Positions 8,624 to 17,173 of a DNA stretch of 64,000 nt are shown one piece after another. The stretch spans positions 2,666,001 through 2,730,000 of the forward strand of contig NZ_CP011530.1 in assembly GCF_001605725.1 (NCBI RefSeq), read 5' to 3'. Under the pieces are notes generated by a model. It was not told where the DNA came from. It searched no databases and saw nothing but the letters and a program-made list of their open reading frames with translations. Every line of letters begins with the position of its first letter. Within the stretch, counting starts at the first letter, position 1. The translations under genes and the position numbers were made by a program. Source of the DNA: Mycobacteroides immunogenum (GTDB lineage: Bacteria; Actinomycetota; Actinomycetes; Mycobacteriales; Mycobacteriaceae).

Positions 8624-9169
8624 ATGACCCAGAGTTACCTGTCGGACCAGGCGATCGCGCTGATGTCCGCCGACGAGCGCCGAGAGCTGATCCAGCGGCT
8701 GGAACGCCCGCTCAGTGAGGTGGCTCCGCCAAATCTGGCCAGGTTTCGCGCGCTGCGGCTGGGCCTGATGATCGGTGGCTCTGTCGCCTTGATTCCATGG
8801 ATCACTTACCTTGCGTTCACACTGCCCGAAAACTATGTGGCACAGCGGTGGACGGTGACGTGGGTCGGGTTCGACATGCTGTTGGTGGCCTTCATGGCAG
8901 CCACCGCGGTGTTAGGCCTGTTGCGCCGTCAACTGCTGGTGTTGACGGCGTTCACCACCGGAGTGCTCCTCATCTGTGATGCCTGGTTCGATGTGATGAC
9001 AGCCGGCCCGAGCGAAGTGTGGTGGGCGATCCTGACGGCTGTCGCGGTGGAGCTGCCCATTGCGGTGGTGATGATTCGGGGAGCGTTGCTGATCACACGA
9101 TTGACGTTGACGCGACTGTTGGTGATCGAGCCCGGTATGGCGCTGTGGCGGGTGCCGTTACTGCCCTGA
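8624..9169 (+). CDS. Four-helix membrane protein, function unknown
   Basis: A 181-residue protein. GGGAGGAA at 8609-8616, 7 nt upstream, fixes the ATG at 8624; longer in-frame starts overlap the divergent esterase gene. The N-terminus is soluble and charged (SADERRELIQRLE), followed by four hydrophobic segments at about residues 46-68, 80-100, 105-125 and 133-160. A short basic tail ends in VPLLP. I do not recognise a family signature. Its close divergence from the esterase (39 bp between starts) may mean a shared regulatory region. The stop is only 4 bp from the next convergent gene. Confidence 0.75.
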   Translation: MTQSYLSDQAIALMSADERRELIQRLERPLSEVAPPNLARFRALRLGLMIGGSVALIPWITYLAFTLPENYVAQRWTVTWVGFDMLLVAFMAATAVLGLLRRQLLVLTAFTTGVLLICDAWFDVMTAGPSEVWWAILTAVAVELPIAVVMIRGALLITRLTLTRLLVIEPGMALWRVPLLP

Positions 9170-9173
9170 GCAG

Positions 9174-9737
9174 CTACCAGCAGTGTGCGAATCCGTCGCA
9201 GTACTGCGGGAAGCGTTCGACGGGTACCTCGAGGGGCTTCACGAATTGCAGGCTGAAGGGTTTCTTCGTCATCCCGGGCTGACCGCCGCAGACCGCGCTG
9301 TGGATGGTGGTGTGCGTGCCCGCGAGGGTCTCGTCGTTGAAGACGTACTTCTCCTGGGTAGCGGCGAAGCTGCCGTCGGGGCAGGTCATACCCTGCGGGC
9401 GGGCATGGATGAAGGTCCACTGGTCATCAACCAGTTTGGCGGGGATGGAGAAGTTCTGGAGCTTGTCGGCGTGCTTGACGATGTCCGGTGTTGCGCTGGT
9501 GACGGTGAGGGTGCAGCCGTCGGCCTGGATCGTGGGATCGGTGTAGTCCGATTGGATGCGGGTGCCTGAGGCTTGCACGCAGACGGCGGACATTGTCCAG
9601 GTGACATCGCCGAGGCCCTCCTCGATCAGCCGGTAGGTCCCGTCGGCCGGAGGCGCCACTGCCGCCGCCGGGCCGGCGCAGGCGATCCCCAGCGCGGTTG
9701 CGAAGACGGGAGCCATCAGCAGGGGAGTTGTGCGCAC
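9174..9737 (-). CDS. Secreted protein of unknown function
   Basis: A 187-residue protein with a Sec signal peptide (MRTTPLLMAPVFATALGIA, predicted cleavage near AAAVA at residues 23-28). The mature part has six cysteines in total, including the pair in QYCDGFAHCW at the very C-terminus, so disulfides are likely. The body contains TYRLIEEGLGDVTWTMSAVC and short beta-like segments seen in mycobacterial exported proteins of no known role. It starts at GTG 9737. It may be the last gene of a HAD phosphatase, SGNH hydrolase, secreted protein unit, with gaps of 9 and 42 bp. Confidence 0.8.
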   Translation of the reverse strand: MRTTPLLMAPVFATALGIACAGPAAAVAPPADGTYRLIEEGLGDVTWTMSAVCVQASGTRIQSDYTDPTIQADGCTLTVTSATPDIVKHADKLQNFSIPAKLVDDQWTFIHARPQGMTCPDGSFAATQEKYVFNDETLAGTHTTIHSAVCGGQPGMTKKPFSLQFVKPLEVPVERFPQYCDGFAHCW

Positions 9738-9779
9738 GGGTCAAGTATCGCAATGCGGCGGCGCCCTCAAGACACAACC

Positions 9780-10559
9780 TCAGTCATTAGACGCGTCGTC
9801 CAATAGGGCCAATACGAGATCTGCGACGGCTGTCATGCCCTCCTCGTTGGGGTGCAGCGGTGCCGGGTGCCACGGCCAGGGGATGCCGGGCCGTGTCGTC
9901 CAGGGGTGCGCTGACCAGGCGTGGCGGTCGGTGCTGGCGGCTGATGCCTGAACGATCTCGCAGCCAGTGGCGTGCGCGGCCGCCGCGGTCGCCGACGCGA
10001 GGGCTGCGGCGATGCGATGTCCGGTTGCCGTCTCGCTGGATGTATACGGAGGCGCGGGCTCGCCCTGAGGCGGTAGCAACGAGAGATAGTCGACAAAGAG
10101 CACCCGGGCGCGTGGTGCCCTGCTTCGCACCTGCTCACCCACCGCGCGCAGGGATTCCCCGATGACCGTCACAGCCGCCTCGCGCTTGCCGGTGTCCAGC
10201 AGCTCTCGTAGCGCAACACCGACCACGGGCAGCACACGCAGGATGCGCGGTAGCGCGGCGGCCACCAGGAACGGCACATATCCCACGTCATTGCCGCCGA
10301 TGGTGACGGTCACCAGCTCCTCACTGCCGTCGAGCGCGTCGATCTGTGGTGCGGCGGTGTGCTGCGGGTCGGTCAGGACATGTGCCGTGGTGGCCCCGGA
10401 ATGGGTGACATCGACCAGCTGGTACCCCATGCGCTCGGCAATCTGGTGCGGGTAGTTGCGTGCCGATCGCCCCGCCCGCCGGGGCGATCCTGGCACGCGC
10501 GGGCCGATGCCCGGCCCGGCTGCCATCGAACTTCCCAGGGCCACGTAGCGTCCCGCCAT
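9780..10559 (-). CDS. SGNH/GDSL-type esterase
   Basis: A 259-residue SGNH hydrolase. Block I is ALGSSMAAG with catalytic serine S11 (the usual Asp of GDS is Ser). The oxyanion residues are G55 in HSGATT and N90 in IGGND, and the catalytic histidine is H236 in LHPNEEGM. No signal peptide is visible, so it is probably cytoplasmic or peripheral. It lies 9 bp downstream of the HAD phosphatase gene on the same strand, which suggests co-transcription; a joint role in lipid or phospholipid turnover is plausible but unproven. Confidence 0.9.
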   Translation of the reverse strand: MAGRYVALGSSMAAGPGIGPRVPGSPRRAGRSARNYPHQIAERMGYQLVDVTHSGATTAHVLTDPQHTAAPQIDALDGSEELVTVTIGGNDVGYVPFLVAAALPRILRVLPVVGVALRELLDTGKREAAVTVIGESLRAVGEQVRSRAPRARVLFVDYLSLLPPQGEPAPPYTSSETATGHRIAAALASATAAAAHATGCEIVQASAASTDRHAWSAHPWTTRPGIPWPWHPAPLHPNEEGMTAVADLVLALLDDASND

Positions 10560-10568
10560 ATGCCCAGC

Positions 10569-11342
10569 CTATCGGCGGGTGAGTGCGGCAAGCCGCCGTA
10601 GCGACGACCCCACTCCGCGTGGGCGTGGATCGTCCAGCCGCAGCACCGGCCAGCCCTGCTCGGATGCCAGCACCGCCAGCCTGCCGCGCGGATTCACCGG
10701 GCAGGGTGCGCCGACCAGGGCCATCAGATCTATGTCCTCCTCGCCGTCCGCGTAGAAGTAACTGCGCTGCAAGTCAACGGCGTTGGAGTCGCAGAACCGC
10801 CGAACGGCGGCCGCCTTGTTGCGGCCCCACACAATGGGTTTGCGAATATCGCCGGTGAGCAGTCCGCGATCGTCGACGTCGAAGTGGTTGCACAGCACAT
10901 GGCTGATCCCCAGGTGACGCGCCACCGGCACGGCATGGATGGTCAGTGCCGAGGAACTCAGCACCACGGTATGGCCCCGCTCCTGATGGGCCCGTACCCG
11001 CTCACGCATCTGCGGGTAGATCATCGAGGCGTTGTGCTGGTGGAAGATTCGTTCACCCACTGCCTCAAGCTCGCTCAGTGAGTCGCCGCGCAGGTATCCG
11101 GCCGCCCGCACCACCAGTCGTTCGAATTCCATGCGGCCCAGCTTGTACCGGAACGTGGCCTCCAGAACTCCCAGCACCTCGCCCACGCTGGCCTGACGTC
11201 GGCGCATCCGATCGCGGGCATGTGCCGTCGGCGTGAATCCGGCCACGAGGGTGCCATCCAGATCGAAGAAGGCCCCTATTCGCGCGCCACCGGCACTGAG
11301 CGCCAGATCGGCCACGGGATCGGATGCCGAGTTGGCCGTCAT
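10569..11342 (-). CDS. HAD-IB family phosphatase
   Basis: A 257-residue protein started at ATG 11342; an upstream in-frame start at 11423 would overlap the divergent flavoprotein gene. HAD motif I is FFDLDGTLV near residue 25, with both aspartates. Motif II is VVLSSSALTIH, and motif IV is YFYADGEEDIDLMALVG with the acidic pair. The cap is the helical HAD-IB type seen in SerB-like and PlsC-fused HAD proteins of mycobacteria. The substrate may be phosphoserine-like or a lysophospholipid phosphate; I cannot decide. It is the first gene of a likely operon with the SGNH hydrolase. Confidence 0.88.
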   Translation of the reverse strand: MTANSASDPVADLALSAGGARIGAFFDLDGTLVAGFTPTAHARDRMRRRQASVGEVLGVLEATFRYKLGRMEFERLVVRAAGYLRGDSLSELEAVGERIFHQHNASMIYPQMRERVRAHQERGHTVVLSSSALTIHAVPVARHLGISHVLCNHFDVDDRGLLTGDIRKPIVWGRNKAAAVRRFCDSNAVDLQRSYFYADGEEDIDLMALVGAPCPVNPRGRLAVLASEQGWPVLRLDDPRPRGVGSSLRRLAALTRR

Positions 11343-11395
11343 AGCCGTCAATCTACCGTTGCCCGGCGCACACGGGTCCGTGAAGACAAGATGGG

Positions 11396-12910
11396 GTGAT
11401 GGATCCACGGTCGCGCACCGCACGAGCCCCCGTGCTGATCAGCAGGCGTGCGGCGCTGTGCGCTGGGGCCATGCTGGCACTCGCCTCAACATCGGTGAGC
11501 GGATGCGCGCCCGATTCTCCCGTCGGTGCGCCGTCTGATCTTGGATGGGAAGTGCTGCGCCGCAGCCTATCTGGAACTCTTGTGCTGCGTGGCGAGGCTG
11601 CCATGGACGATTTCGCACGGGCATTCAATCCACTGTTCGACGTGAACCGCCCTGGTGCGGTGGCGTTCTGCGCGTCCGAGCAGGACGTGGCACGCTGCGT
11701 GGAATTCGCAGCGGGTGCCCGGTTGCCGATAGCGGCGCGCAGCGGCGGGCACAGCTATGCCGGCTACTGCGTTCCCGATGCTGGTTTGGTGGTAGATCTG
11801 GGCCGTATGGCCGGGGTCACGGTCACCGGGACGCAGGCAGTGATCGGGGCCGGAGCGCGCCTGATCGACGTGTATGCCGGCGTTGCGGGCGCCGGCCGAA
11901 TGCTGGCCGGGGGGTCGTGCCCGACAGTCGGCATCGCCGGATTGACGTTGGGCGGCGGGGTGGGGGTGCTCACCCGCAAGCTCGGGCTTACCTGCGATCA
12001 ACTCGTTTCGGCTCGCGTGGTGACCGGGGACGGCAAGGTTCGGGTGGTATCGAAGGACTCCGAGCCGGATCTGTTCTGGGCAATTCGCGGCGTTGGCGGC
12101 GGAAACTTCTGCATTGCAACCGAGTTCACTTTCGAAACGGCCGAGACTGTCGAGCTGACGGTGTTCACCCTTGACTACGCTCCAGGCGACATGGCTGCGA
12201 TCATGCGCCGATGGCTGGCCGTCATGGCCGGTGCTCCCGATGGGTTGTGGACTACGCTGCAAGCGATCGGCGGCGCCGTGCCGCACTGCCGGATTGTGGG
12301 ATGCATTGCCCAGGAGGAAGATCCGCGCGAGCTGGCCGAAGACCTGCGCGGCTCGGTCGGGGGTACGGTCACCGACCGATTTATTGCCGAAATGCCCTTT
12401 CTCGACGCCATGAAGTTCATGGGTGGATGCTCCACTTTGACTGTTGCCCAGTGCCATCCGTCGTGGACCGGCGCGCAGGAGGGTCAATTGCGCAGGGAGG
12501 CATTCGTGGCGTCCTCGCGCATGGTTCCGGATGCGGCCGCCGATACCGCGCGCATCGAAGCACTCCTGACGGACAAGGCCGGGCTTACCTTCATCTTCGA
12601 CAGTCTGGGTGGGGCTGCGGCCCGAATACCGGCTGACGCCACGGCTTTCCCTCACCGGAAAGCGGCGGCCTCGGTGCAGATCTACCATGGTGTCGGTGGG
12701 GACGCCGCCATGGCGTACGAGCGCGTGAACGAGGCTCGGGACCGGCTTGGTGAGATCTGCGGCCCCGCCGCGTATGTGAATTACATCGACCCTCGGTTGC
12801 CCGAGTGGGCGGCCGCGTATTACGGAGAAAACCTGCCGCGGCTGAGAGCGATCGCCGCCAGTTATGATCCGAACGGGGTCTTCGGGTTCGCGCAGGCGGT
12901 TCGGCCGTAG
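11396..12910 (+). CDS. Exported FAD-linked oxidase (BBE family), bicovalent flavin type
   Basis: A 504-residue berberine-bridge-enzyme-like oxidase. The N-terminus has a twin-arginine ISRRAA and a lipobox-like SVSGC (C37), so it is probably a Tat-exported lipoprotein. The FAD domain keeps both covalent attachment residues: H119 in RSGGHSYAGY (8-alpha-histidyl) and C175 in GGSCPTVG (6-S-cysteinyl). The C-terminal BBE segment is YVNYIDPRLPEW. Such enzymes oxidise sugars or oligosaccharides outside the cytoplasm. GTG 11396 and ATG 11399 are equivalent starts. It is divergent from the HAD gene. Confidence 0.92.
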   Translation: MMDPRSRTARAPVLISRRAALCAGAMLALASTSVSGCAPDSPVGAPSDLGWEVLRRSLSGTLVLRGEAAMDDFARAFNPLFDVNRPGAVAFCASEQDVARCVEFAAGARLPIAARSGGHSYAGYCVPDAGLVVDLGRMAGVTVTGTQAVIGAGARLIDVYAGVAGAGRMLAGGSCPTVGIAGLTLGGGVGVLTRKLGLTCDQLVSARVVTGDGKVRVVSKDSEPDLFWAIRGVGGGNFCIATEFTFETAETVELTVFTLDYAPGDMAAIMRRWLAVMAGAPDGLWTTLQAIGGAVPHCRIVGCIAQEEDPRELAEDLRGSVGGTVTDRFIAEMPFLDAMKFMGGCSTLTVAQCHPSWTGAQEGQLRREAFVASSRMVPDAAADTARIEALLTDKAGLTFIFDSLGGAAARIPADATAFPHRKAAASVQIYHGVGGDAAMAYERVNEARDRLGEICGPAAYVNYIDPRLPEWAAAYYGENLPRLRAIAASYDPNGVFGFAQAVRP

Positions 12911-13270
12911 TCGCGGTCAGTCATCGGATTTGCGTCGATCAGGTCCAGGCCCCCGAGAATGCCCCGACGACTCGGTGGCGGGGCTGTGGAACAGCACGTC
13001 CACAGGTAGGCGTGGGTGGTCAGCCCGGCGAAGGGGCTATCGGTGCGCGTCTCCCGCAGGATCGGGCCTCTAGTGGGCTTGAGGTCGAGGCCTATTCGAT
13101 GGCATCTGATTTACGGATGCTTTCCAGCTGAACTAGCTATTGGACTTATGTCAAGCGTCGCCGCACAGTGAAATGAACGATGCGGGCACACCGCGTCCAA
13201 CCAATGTCCAACCAATTACGCACGGGCGAAAGGAGATAGGGCCGCGTGCTGCGCGCGGCCCGAATGAGCC
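12911..13270. other. 360-bp gap holding the ubiD leader; no gene seen in the rest
   Basis: I see no coding frame with plausible codon use. The 3' end has a tandem 11-bp repeat (13195-13216), a Shine-Dalgarno-like AAAGGAG (13229-13235) and a perfect hairpin (13239-13261) before the ubiD ATG; these are listed separately. The first 280 bp contain nothing I can name. Confidence 0.6.
13195..13216 (+). repeat. Tandem 11-bp direct repeat upstream of ubiD
   Basis: GTCCAACCAAT occurs twice back to back (13195-13205 and 13206-13216), a spacing of about one helical turn. It sits 13 bp before the Shine-Dalgarno-like AAAGGAG of the UbiD operon and could be an activator site or part of the 5' leader. Confidence 0.6.
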
Positions 13271-13273
13271 ATG
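13229..13273 (+). promoter_or_regulatory. ubiD leader: Shine-Dalgarno separated from ATG by a perfect hairpin
   Basis: AAAGGAG at 13229-13235 is 35 nt from the ATG at 13271, too far for direct use. Between them GGGCCGCG (13239-13246) and CGCGGCCC (13254-13261) form an 8-bp stem with a 7-nt loop. If folded, the distance from ribosome site to start falls to about 12 nt. No in-frame start lies nearer the ribosome site; GTG 13246 and ATG 13264 are out of frame. Confidence 0.55.
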
Positions 13274-14710
13274 GTTGCTTTTCGTGATCTGCGGGACTAC
13301 ATCGACACACTGACTCGTGAACTGGGTGACGACGAGGTGATGACGATCGACGGGGCCGATTGGGACCTGGAGATCGGCTGTATCACCGAGCTCCTCGCGG
13401 AGAAAGAGGGCCCGGCGCTGTTGTTCGACAACATCTCGGGATATCCGGCCGGATATCGGGTCTTCACCAACTTCATGGGAACGGTGCAACGATGCGCCGT
13501 GGCGCTCGGGCTACCGGCCGACACATCCGCGATAGACGTCGTCCGCACCTGGAAGGACCTCAGCAAGCGCATCGATCCCATCCCGCCCGTGGAGGTTTCC
13601 ACCGGGACCATCCTGGAGAATGTCATCGAGGGAGACGATGTCGACCTCACCATCTTCCCGACGCCACGTTGGCACGACGGTGATGGTGGCCGCTACATCG
13701 GCACCGCCTGCATGGTGATCACCCGGGATCCGGATTCCGGCTGGGTCAATGTCGGCACTTATCGCGGGTGCGTGCAGGGCAAGGATCGCCTGTCATTGTG
13801 GATGCTTGGTAATCGCCACGCCCTGGCGATTGCCAAGAAGTACTGGGATAACGGGAAGTCATGCCCGATCGCGGTCGTGGTGGGCTGCGATCCGATTCTC
13901 ACCACGGCAGCCGCCATCGCAGCGCCTGCGGAGGTTTGTGAGTACGACGTCGCAGGTGGACTGCGGGGCACGGGGGTCGAGGTACTCGCCGCCCCCGGAA
14001 GCGGATTGCCGATTCCCGCACACGCAGAGATTGTCATCGAGGGCGAGATGCCACCCGTGACGGAGGAATCGGTGCCCGAGGGCCCCTTTGGGGAGTGGAC
14101 CGGCTACTTCACTCACGCCGGAAATGAGACGGTCGTGCGCGTGCATCGAATTCTGCACCGCAACAACCCGATCATCCTTGGTGCGCCACCGATGATCCCG
14201 ACGGTTCCCGCGGGTGATCAAGCGGTGCCGCTGTACTCGGCCTCGGTTACCTGGGATCACCTTGAGGCAGCCGGGGTCCAGAACATTCATGGTGTCTGGG
14301 CATACGCACGTCAGCTGATGATGGTCATCTCCATCAAGCAGACCGGGGCCGGCGACGCCATGCAGGCCCTGCTGGCGGCGGCCGGGCGCAAGCGCACCGG
14401 CGGCATGGACCGCTACTTCGTCGTGGTCGATGAAGACATCGACGTCACCGACATCAACCATGTGCTGTGGGCGATTTTCACCCGGGTCAAGCCAGCGGAG
14501 TCCATTCACGTGATCCGCACGCCCACTACGGCGATCGACCCTCGTCTATCGCCGTCCCAACGTGAGGCCAATGACTTGTCGATGGGCATCGTGCTCATCG
14601 ACGCGTGCAAGCCGTTCGCGTGGAAAGACAGCTATCCCAAGGCGAATCGATTCGATCAGGGCTATCGCAGCCAGATCCGTGATCGTTGGAAGGGGACTCT
14701 GCCGCTATGA
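13271..14710 (+). CDS. UbiD family prenylated-FMN-dependent decarboxylase
   Basis: A 479-residue UbiD enzyme. The catalytic Arg-Glu-Glu pattern is present: R165 in GTYRGCVQ, E270 and E275 in PEGPFGEW, with the same 5-residue Glu spacing as fungal Fdc1. Such enzymes reversibly decarboxylate aromatic or alpha,beta-unsaturated acids using prenylated FMN made by UbiX, which is encoded two genes downstream. It overlaps the next gene by ATGA, so the three genes are translationally coupled. The substrate is unknown; a phenolic or heteroaromatic acid is likely. Its leader is unusual (see 13229-13273). Confidence 0.93.
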   Translation: MVAFRDLRDYIDTLTRELGDDEVMTIDGADWDLEIGCITELLAEKEGPALLFDNISGYPAGYRVFTNFMGTVQRCAVALGLPADTSAIDVVRTWKDLSKRIDPIPPVEVSTGTILENVIEGDDVDLTIFPTPRWHDGDGGRYIGTACMVITRDPDSGWVNVGTYRGCVQGKDRLSLWMLGNRHALAIAKKYWDNGKSCPIAVVVGCDPILTTAAAIAAPAEVCEYDVAGGLRGTGVEVLAAPGSGLPIPAHAEIVIEGEMPPVTEESVPEGPFGEWTGYFTHAGNETVVRVHRILHRNNPIILGAPPMIPTVPAGDQAVPLYSASVTWDHLEAAGVQNIHGVWAYARQLMMVISIKQTGAGDAMQALLAAAGRKRTGGMDRYFVVVDEDIDVTDINHVLWAIFTRVKPAESIHVIRTPTTAIDPRLSPSQREANDLSMGIVLIDACKPFAWKDSYPKANRFDQGYRSQIRDRWKGTLPL

Positions 14711-15186
14711 ATGCCCAGCAGATACCCGGCGAATTGAGCGATCTGCTCCGGGGATTCCCCGAGATCGATGCCACGGAGCAGGCCTTTCCCTTCGTGACCG
14801 TCGATACGGGCGGATATCCGCACACTGCCTTGCTGTCCCGGTCCGAGTTGGAGCCCGGCCCGGACGGCGTGAGCCTGCTGGCGGCGGTGGCGGGCCGGGT
14901 GACCCGCGCTAATCTCAAACGCACGGGGACCGCGAGCCTGCTCGCGGTGCGGGGAACCACATGTCATCACGCCAAGCTTCGTATGACGGGGTCCACCACC
15001 GAGCGCGGGCTCATGGGATGTGTGTTCACGCTGACCGAATACCGGCGAGACGACATTGGTATCGCACTGCAGCCCATGTGCTTTCGGACGTCCGCAGAGT
15101 TGGCGCAGCAGGAGAACTGGCAGCTGAGCACCGCGATGCTGGCGACGCTCGGGGGCGCGCCGCGCCGGGGAGTGGCCGGTGGCTGA
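14707..15186 (+). CDS. Small accessory protein of the UbiD operon, possible FMN-binding split-barrel fold
   Basis: A 159-residue protein whose ATG overlaps the ubiD stop (ATGA), and whose end overlaps the UbiX gene by 8 bp. The pattern [21 protein letters not shown], then [22 protein letters not shown], resembles pyridoxamine-phosphate-oxidase-like flavin-binding barrels, with a beta strand, a VxLDxxG-type turn and an Arg/Asn-Lys phosphate-contact pair. I cannot confirm flavin binding. It may aid flavin handling for the decarboxylase or act on the product. Its position between ubiD and ubiX is the best functional clue. Confidence 0.7.
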   Translation: MNAQQIPGELSDLLRGFPEIDATEQAFPFVTVDTGGYPHTALLSRSELEPGPDGVSLLAAVAGRVTRANLKRTGTASLLAVRGTTCHHAKLRMTGSTTERGLMGCVFTLTEYRRDDIGIALQPMCFRTSAELAQQENWQLSTAMLATLGGAPRRGVAGG

Positions 15187-15844
15187 CTCGTCGACCCGGA
15201 TAATCGTTGGGATCACCGGGGCCAGCGGCGCCCCGTTCGCCGTTCGTCTGCTCGAGACACTGCAACAAACGCCCTCAGTGGAAACACATCTGGTGATGAG
15301 TGCCTGGGCGCGTACCAACATCGAGATGGAAACCACGCATTCGGTTCGCGAGGTGTGTGCGCTGGCCGATGTGACGTACAAGCTGGGGGAGCAGGGCGCG
15401 GCAATATCATCCGGGTCGTTCCGCACGGACGGGATGATCGTCGTCCCGTGCAGCATGCGAACCCTTGCGGCGATCCGCTACGGGCTGGCAGACAACCTGA
15501 TCTGCCGGGCCGCGGATGTGGTTCTCAAGGAGGGGCGACGGCTGGTGTTGGCCCCACGGGAGACCCCACTAAGCACCATCCATCTGGAAAACATGCTGGC
15601 TCTGAGCAAGATGGGTGTTCGCATAGTTCCGCCCATGCCCGCGTTCTACAACCGCCCCCAGAAAATCGGGGACATCGTGGATCACTGTGTGACCCGGATT
15701 CTCGATCAGTTCGGTGTCGAGACACCCTACGCAAAACGATGGGAAGGGCTGGACGCGGCTCGCCACGAGGCGGCGCTAGTCGACCGTGCTTTCGACGTAT
15801 CCGACAACATGGCGGGCGAATACCGAGGTGGCGGGGTTGGTTGA
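15179..15844 (+). CDS. UbiX family flavin prenyltransferase
   Basis: A 221-residue flavoprotein starting at GTG 15179. The N-terminal [19 protein letters not shown] is the UbiX/Pad1 FMN-binding motif. [18 protein letters not shown] and [19 protein letters not shown] are the conserved catalytic segments, with Ser, Arg and Glu residues. UbiX attaches dimethylallyl phosphate to FMN to make the UbiD cofactor. The C-terminal about 23 residues overlap the convergent LysR gene by 69 bp, which is unusual and suggests mutual transcriptional interference. Confidence 0.93.
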   Translation: MADSSTRIIVGITGASGAPFAVRLLETLQQTPSVETHLVMSAWARTNIEMETTHSVREVCALADVTYKLGEQGAAISSGSFRTDGMIVVPCSMRTLAAIRYGLADNLICRAADVVLKEGRRLVLAPRETPLSTIHLENMLALSKMGVRIVPPMPAFYNRPQKIGDIVDHCVTRILDQFGVETPYAKRWEGLDAARHEAALVDRAFDVSDNMAGEYRGGGVG

Positions 15845-16672
15845 CCTGCCCTGGCGCCACAGCATTCCGATGCGGCCCGGTGGTAGCTCCGGCAGCAAGG
15901 CGTGTGCGGCGCTCTTGGTCTGGCGGATGGCCGACTCGGGTACCACCGCCACACCGAGACCTTGAGTCGCGAGCGCTACCAACACATCGGGATCGCTGGC
16001 CTCGAAGCTGATCCTGGCGCTGACACCCGCCGCGTGTAGTGCCTTGTCGAGCTGCCAGCGGATGCCGGAACCTGGTGGCAGCGCGATCAGCGGGTAGTGT
16101 GCCAGCTCCGCTAAAGAAACCGTGGTGCCGTTGTCCGCCAACGGGTGTGACGGCGAGAACGCCGCCGTAATCCGCTCACGGGTGAGTTCTCGGGTATGCA
16201 CACCGGTAGGCGAGTCCTCGGTGAGGCTCACAAAGGCCGCGTCCAGTTCGCCGTTGGACACGCGCCGCGCGAGCGTCGCCGAGGAGTCTTCGACCAACGA
16301 GAGTTCCACGCCGGGATGCTGGCGATGAAAGGTCGTCAATACCCGGGGGAGATCGATACTGCGCGGCGAGATCGAGGTGATCGTCCCTATCGCCAGATGT
16401 CCGTGCAGCAGTCCGGTCACGCTCTCCACGGACGCGCGCCCTGCCGCCAGGGAGTCCAGCGCCGCGCGGGCATGGGGGAGCAGTGCCTCGCCCGCCTGGG
16501 TGAGCACGGCCGCTCGTGGACGCCGTTCGAAGAGAGGCTGTCCGACCTCGCGTTCAAGAGCCTTGACATGGGCGCTGACGCCGGACTGGGCGAGATGAAT
16601 TCGTTTGGCGGCGCCGGTGAAGGTACCGGTATCAACCACCGCGACAAAGCATTCGAGCTGATGCAGGTCCAT
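15776..16672 (-). CDS. LysR family transcriptional regulator
   Basis: A 298-residue LysR protein with the N-terminal winged helix (LECFVAVVDTGTFTGAAKRI, then LAQSGVSAHVKALEREVGQPLFER) and a substrate-binding domain from about residue 90. The start at 16672 is 17 bp past the stop of the SRPBCC gene on the same strand. Its 3' end overlaps the convergent ubiX gene by 69 bp. It could regulate the UbiD operon, but no typical T-N11-A site was found next to ubiD, so the target is unknown. Confidence 0.9.
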   Translation of the reverse strand: MDLHQLECFVAVVDTGTFTGAAKRIHLAQSGVSAHVKALEREVGQPLFERRPRAAVLTQAGEALLPHARAALDSLAAGRASVESVTGLLHGHLAIGTITSISPRSIDLPRVLTTFHRQHPGVELSLVEDSSATLARRVSNGELDAAFVSLTEDSPTGVHTRELTRERITAAFSPSHPLADNGTTVSLAELAHYPLIALPPGSGIRWQLDKALHAAGVSARISFEASDPDVLVALATQGLGVAVVPESAIRQTKSAAHALLPELPPGRIGMLWRQGRSTNPATSVFARHVVGYVESTVD

Positions 16673-16689
16673 ATGTCCGGCGCTGGCCG

Positions 16690-17154
16690 CTATTCGCCAG
16701 ACTCTGCCAACGCCGCGAGTCTGTCCACCGAGGCTTGTAGCCGATCCGATGTGGTGCTGCGCGCACGGACCAGCCTCTTCTCATCGGTGAGGTTCGTCCA
16801 GTCGTAAGTGTGGGTCAGCCGGGTCTGCCCGTCGTCAAGCGGCTGTAGCTCCCACCGCCACAGATGACCGGGCGGGCGCTTGCCCACTTCCGACGGCAAC
16901 CATGCGATCAGGCGCCCCTCTTCGAACTCGACGATGTGGTTTTCGCGATCGGCGCCGGTGGTCAGGGTCATCACGAATACATCTCCCACCGCGTGGGCTC
17001 GTTGCCCGGTGGCGGCCGCGGCGAGGTTCTCGTTGCCGTCCCATTCGTGCTGTCGCGCCGGATCTGCGATGAGCTCGAATATTGCCGCAGCGGGCGCCTG
17101 CACCTCACGGCTCGCGGACACCACTCTGCCATCATCTTCAGCCATACGGTCCAT
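16690..17154 (-). CDS. SRPBCC (START-like) family protein
   Basis: A 154-residue protein. The frame has EVQAPAAAIFELIADPARQHEWDGNENL at the N-terminus, the typical polyketide-cyclase/START-like opening, then GRLIAWLPSEVG and TRLTHTYDWTNL strands with a long C-terminal helix. The ligand is unknown. The ATG at 17145 is an alternative start. It lies 19 bp after the TetR stop and 17 bp before LysR on the same strand, so TetR, SRPBCC and LysR may be one transcript. Confidence 0.82.
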   Translation of the reverse strand: MDRMAEDDGRVVSASREVQAPAAAIFELIADPARQHEWDGNENLAAAATGQRAHAVGDVFVMTLTTGADRENHIVEFEEGRLIAWLPSEVGKRPPGHLWRWELQPLDDGQTRLTHTYDWTNLTDEKRLVRARSTTSDRLQASVDRLAALAESGE

Positions 17155-17173
17155 CCAACCAGAGTGTCGACGT

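Noticed and set aside
13246..13270. Earlier starts for ubiD at GTG 13246 or ATG 13264
   Set aside because: Both are out of frame with the UbiD reading frame (25 and 7 nt from 13271).
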